Made by a program: the position numbers and the translations under genes. A stretch of DNA of 32,442 nucleotides from Paraburkholderia silviterrae (GTDB lineage Bacteria; Pseudomonadota; Gammaproteobacteria; Burkholderiales; Burkholderiaceae), in NCBI RefSeq assembly GCF_004353915.1, contig NZ_SMRP01000009.1, positions 30,967-63,408 of the forward strand. The letters are read 5' to 3'. Below are positions 31,223 to 32,442 of this stretch, in pieces (the first letter of the stretch is position 1; each line of letters starts with the position of its first letter). The notes under the pieces are model-generated. The model was not told where the DNA came from. It made no database searches and worked only from the letters and a program-made list of their open reading frames with translations.

Positions 31223-31750
31223 TTAATGGTCGATAACCAGCGAGTCGTCGAAGCTGAAGCCGCGCACCCGGACGGTGTTCAGCGGCAAAGGCGTATCGAG
31301 GTGCTGCATGGTCTTTTTGCGCAAACGCGTGACTAGTGTGTCGAGCCGGTTCTGGTCGTAGCTCAGATAATGCTCGCCGAATTCATCGATGATGCGCCTT
31401 CGCGAGACGACTTCGCCCTTGTCCACGAGCGCGAACAGTTTGACGAGGGCGAACTCCAGCGTGGTCAGCTTGGTGTGCTTACGATTTGGAGCGATGAGGT
31501 GATGCTGATGCAGCGACAGGCGCCAGGCGGGAAGCTCGCAGCGCGAGAACGAGGCGAGCGAGGATTGATCGAGCAATCCTGGTTGAATCTGGAAGATGGT
31601 GATTGACTTGCGGGTCTTTTCGCTCTCGGTGAGCGGCGCCTGATGCATATCGGATAAATTCCCCCACGTTATCTGATAGCCGGCGTTGCTAAAAAGATTG
31701 CTAATTTCGTGCTTATTCTGCAAGTCAACTTCGAGAAGAAGCAGCCCCAT
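31223..31750 (-). CDS. Orphan OmpR-type winged-helix regulator
   Basis: A 175-residue protein with a C-terminal OmpR/PhoB winged helix: the helix LTTLEFALVKLFALVDKGEV, VSRRRIIDEFGEHYL, the recognition helix NRLDTLVTRLRKKTMQHLD and the wing LNTVRVRGFSFDD. The N-terminal 80 residues begin MGLLLLEVDLQNKHEISNLF, like a receiver's first strand and helix, but no phosphorylatable Asp site or the conserved Lys is visible, and the domain is too short. It is likely a phosphorylation-independent regulator. The gene is more AT-rich than its neighbours, which hints at transfer. No sensor kinase gene adjoins it. GGAG lies about 10 bases before the ATG. Confidence 0.85.
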   Translation of the reverse strand: MGLLLLEVDLQNKHEISNLFSNAGYQITWGNLSDMHQAPLTESEKTRKSITIFQIQPGLLDQSSLASFSRCELPAWRLSLHQHHLIAPNRKHTKLTTLEFALVKLFALVDKGEVVSRRRIIDEFGEHYLSYDQNRLDTLVTRLRKKTMQHLDTPLPLNTVRVRGFSFDDSLVIDH

Positions 31751-32036
31751 GGTCGTTGCTCCAACGATGTTGTTATACGCTCATGTTGGAATAGCGAAGT
31801 CGGTTTCATATGACCATTCATGACATTACCAGTTTTGTTACCGGATATTTGGTGGGGGATTTTGATGCTGTGTGCATCGGTAATTGGGGTTTAAATTCAA
31901 ATTGCATTGGTGGGGGCTGGGAGATTTATGCCTTGCGGCGGGTGATGGGTTTGGGGGGCTTGTTGTGGATGGCGGGGAGTCGATTGTGGGTAGTGGCACG
32001 ATTCGGGGGGATACGTGTCTCGCTAGCGAGTGGTGT
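31751..32036. other. AT-rich then G-rich intergenic DNA
   Basis: The first part (31751-31900) is AT-rich and is the likely promoter region of the winged-helix regulator. From 31910 to 32000 the plus strand is unusually rich in runs of three to six G (GGGTGATGGGTTTGGGGGG near 31939). A plus-strand frame covers it, but its product is low-complexity and unlike a protein. Confidence 0.45.
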
Positions 32037-32442
32037 TGGCCTTTCCTTGCTTTCATGTAGGTATATTGGTGTTGCCCCTTTGTGGGTGTCCAAAGAGGCT
32101 TGACCACTACACACCTACTTTTCTTTGCAGCGGCAAAGAAAAGTAGGCAAAAGAAAGCCGCTCAAACCGCCAGTGTGACGCAGTACACCACTTGCCTTAT
32201 AGCGGAGCGGCTCCGGGGCGTCTGTCATCACTCGCCGTCACCCGGAGTGACTAAGGACTCATCCATCCGGCGGCGCTCCGCGCGCCGTGGGGCATAACCA
32301 AAACCAGTTGGATGCACGCGTATTTGTAGGACTCCAGTTTATACGCCCGGCAGCACTCCCGCGCATTCGCCAGGCAGCACGCCCGGTTTTCCTTGCAGCC
32401 CCTTCCGCCCGCGCGTAGCGCGCGGCGGGAAGGATGAGCCCC
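32037..32442. repeat. Burkholderia-type intergenic repeat region
   Basis: Contains GTGTTGGCCTTTCCTTGCTTTC, the palindrome 32114-32147 and a long tail with CGCCAGTGTGACGC, direct copies of GGCAGCAC (near 32347 and 32371) and a GC hairpin at 32401-32433 that pairs at 13 of 15 positions. I recall the first 150 bases as a frequent intergenic element of Paraburkholderia genomes; that memory is the basis, not a search. No gene is supported here. Confidence 0.5.
32114..32147. repeat. Perfect 15-4-15 palindrome of the repeat
   Basis: CCTACTTTTCTTTGC pairs exactly with GCAAAGAAAAGTAGG around the loop AGCG. It is the core of the intergenic repeat. Arm and loop lengths equal those of the palindrome at 10449-10482. 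It could act as a transcription end in both directions. Confidence 0.75.

Noticed and set aside
31810..32103. Plus-strand frame of 97 codons in G-rich DNA
   Set aside because: Product is low-complexity Gly/Leu/Val/Trp, no ribosome binding site, and its end overlaps a known-looking intergenic repeat.
1..32442. CRISPR array, tRNA or rRNA genes, intact insertion sequence
   Set aside because: No regularly spaced repeats, cloverleaf-like sequence, rRNA core sequence or transposase motif was seen on either strand.

Overview
The window looks like part of a chromosome from a soil or plant-associated member of the Burkholderiaceae (Paraburkholderia, Caballeronia or Burkholderia type). The grounds are high GC with strongly GC-biased third codon positions, hopanoid genes of the HpnI/HpnL type, a KimA-like transporter with a stress protein, dense LysR and MarR regulators, and a terminal intergenic repeat with a TACTTTTCTTTG palindrome that I recall as frequent in Paraburkholderia. 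No rRNA, tRNA, CRISPR array or intact insertion sequence was seen.

Layout. 1-600: a truncated metabolite:H+ symporter (pseudogene) on the minus strand. 1313-7913 (minus): a complete chaperone-usher fimbrial operon in transcription order major pilin, chaperone, usher, two-domain tip adhesin, second chaperone. A degenerate 60-bp repeat lies on each side of this locus. 8385-11126 (plus): a KimA/YdaO-like APC transporter and a universal stress protein, separated by a 34-bp perfect palindrome. 11141-17572 (plus): a MarR regulator with a clear promoter and operator, then a catabolic cluster. The cluster holds a catalytic oxygenase subunit with no Rieske cluster, a Rieske-FMN reductase-ferredoxin fusion, a GST-like protein, an NCS2 purine permease and a LysR regulator. 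This is the architecture of the NdmCDE N7-demethylase of methylxanthine catabolism.

17601-21803: cytochrome b561 (minus), hopanoid genes hpnI-like and hpnL-like (plus), and a LysR regulator (plus). 21874-27996 (minus): a compact six-gene set of a membrane-anchored TAXI-type binding protein, a SAM methyltransferase, a binding protein fused to an ABC-type permease, a second ABC-type permease, an ECF-type sigma factor and a nitrilase-superfamily enzyme. Both permeases lack a recognisable EAA loop, where the ATPase normally docks, and no ATPase gene is present. 28214-31047 (plus, divergent from that set): two DUF2589 proteins, two unrecognised proteins with coupled starts, and a GH19 lysozyme/chitinase, ending in a 14-bp perfect hairpin. 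31223-31750 (minus): an orphan winged-helix regulator. 31751-32442: G-rich DNA and the intergenic repeat.

The best candidates for undescribed biology are the two divergent operons around 28 kb. On one side is what looks like ABC-permease machinery turned to an ATPase-independent use, with its own sigma factor, methyltransferase and C-N hydrolase. On the other is a DUF2589 operon ending in a peptidoglycan or chitin hydrolase without a signal peptide. Assignments rest on reading motifs by eye; no database search was possible.
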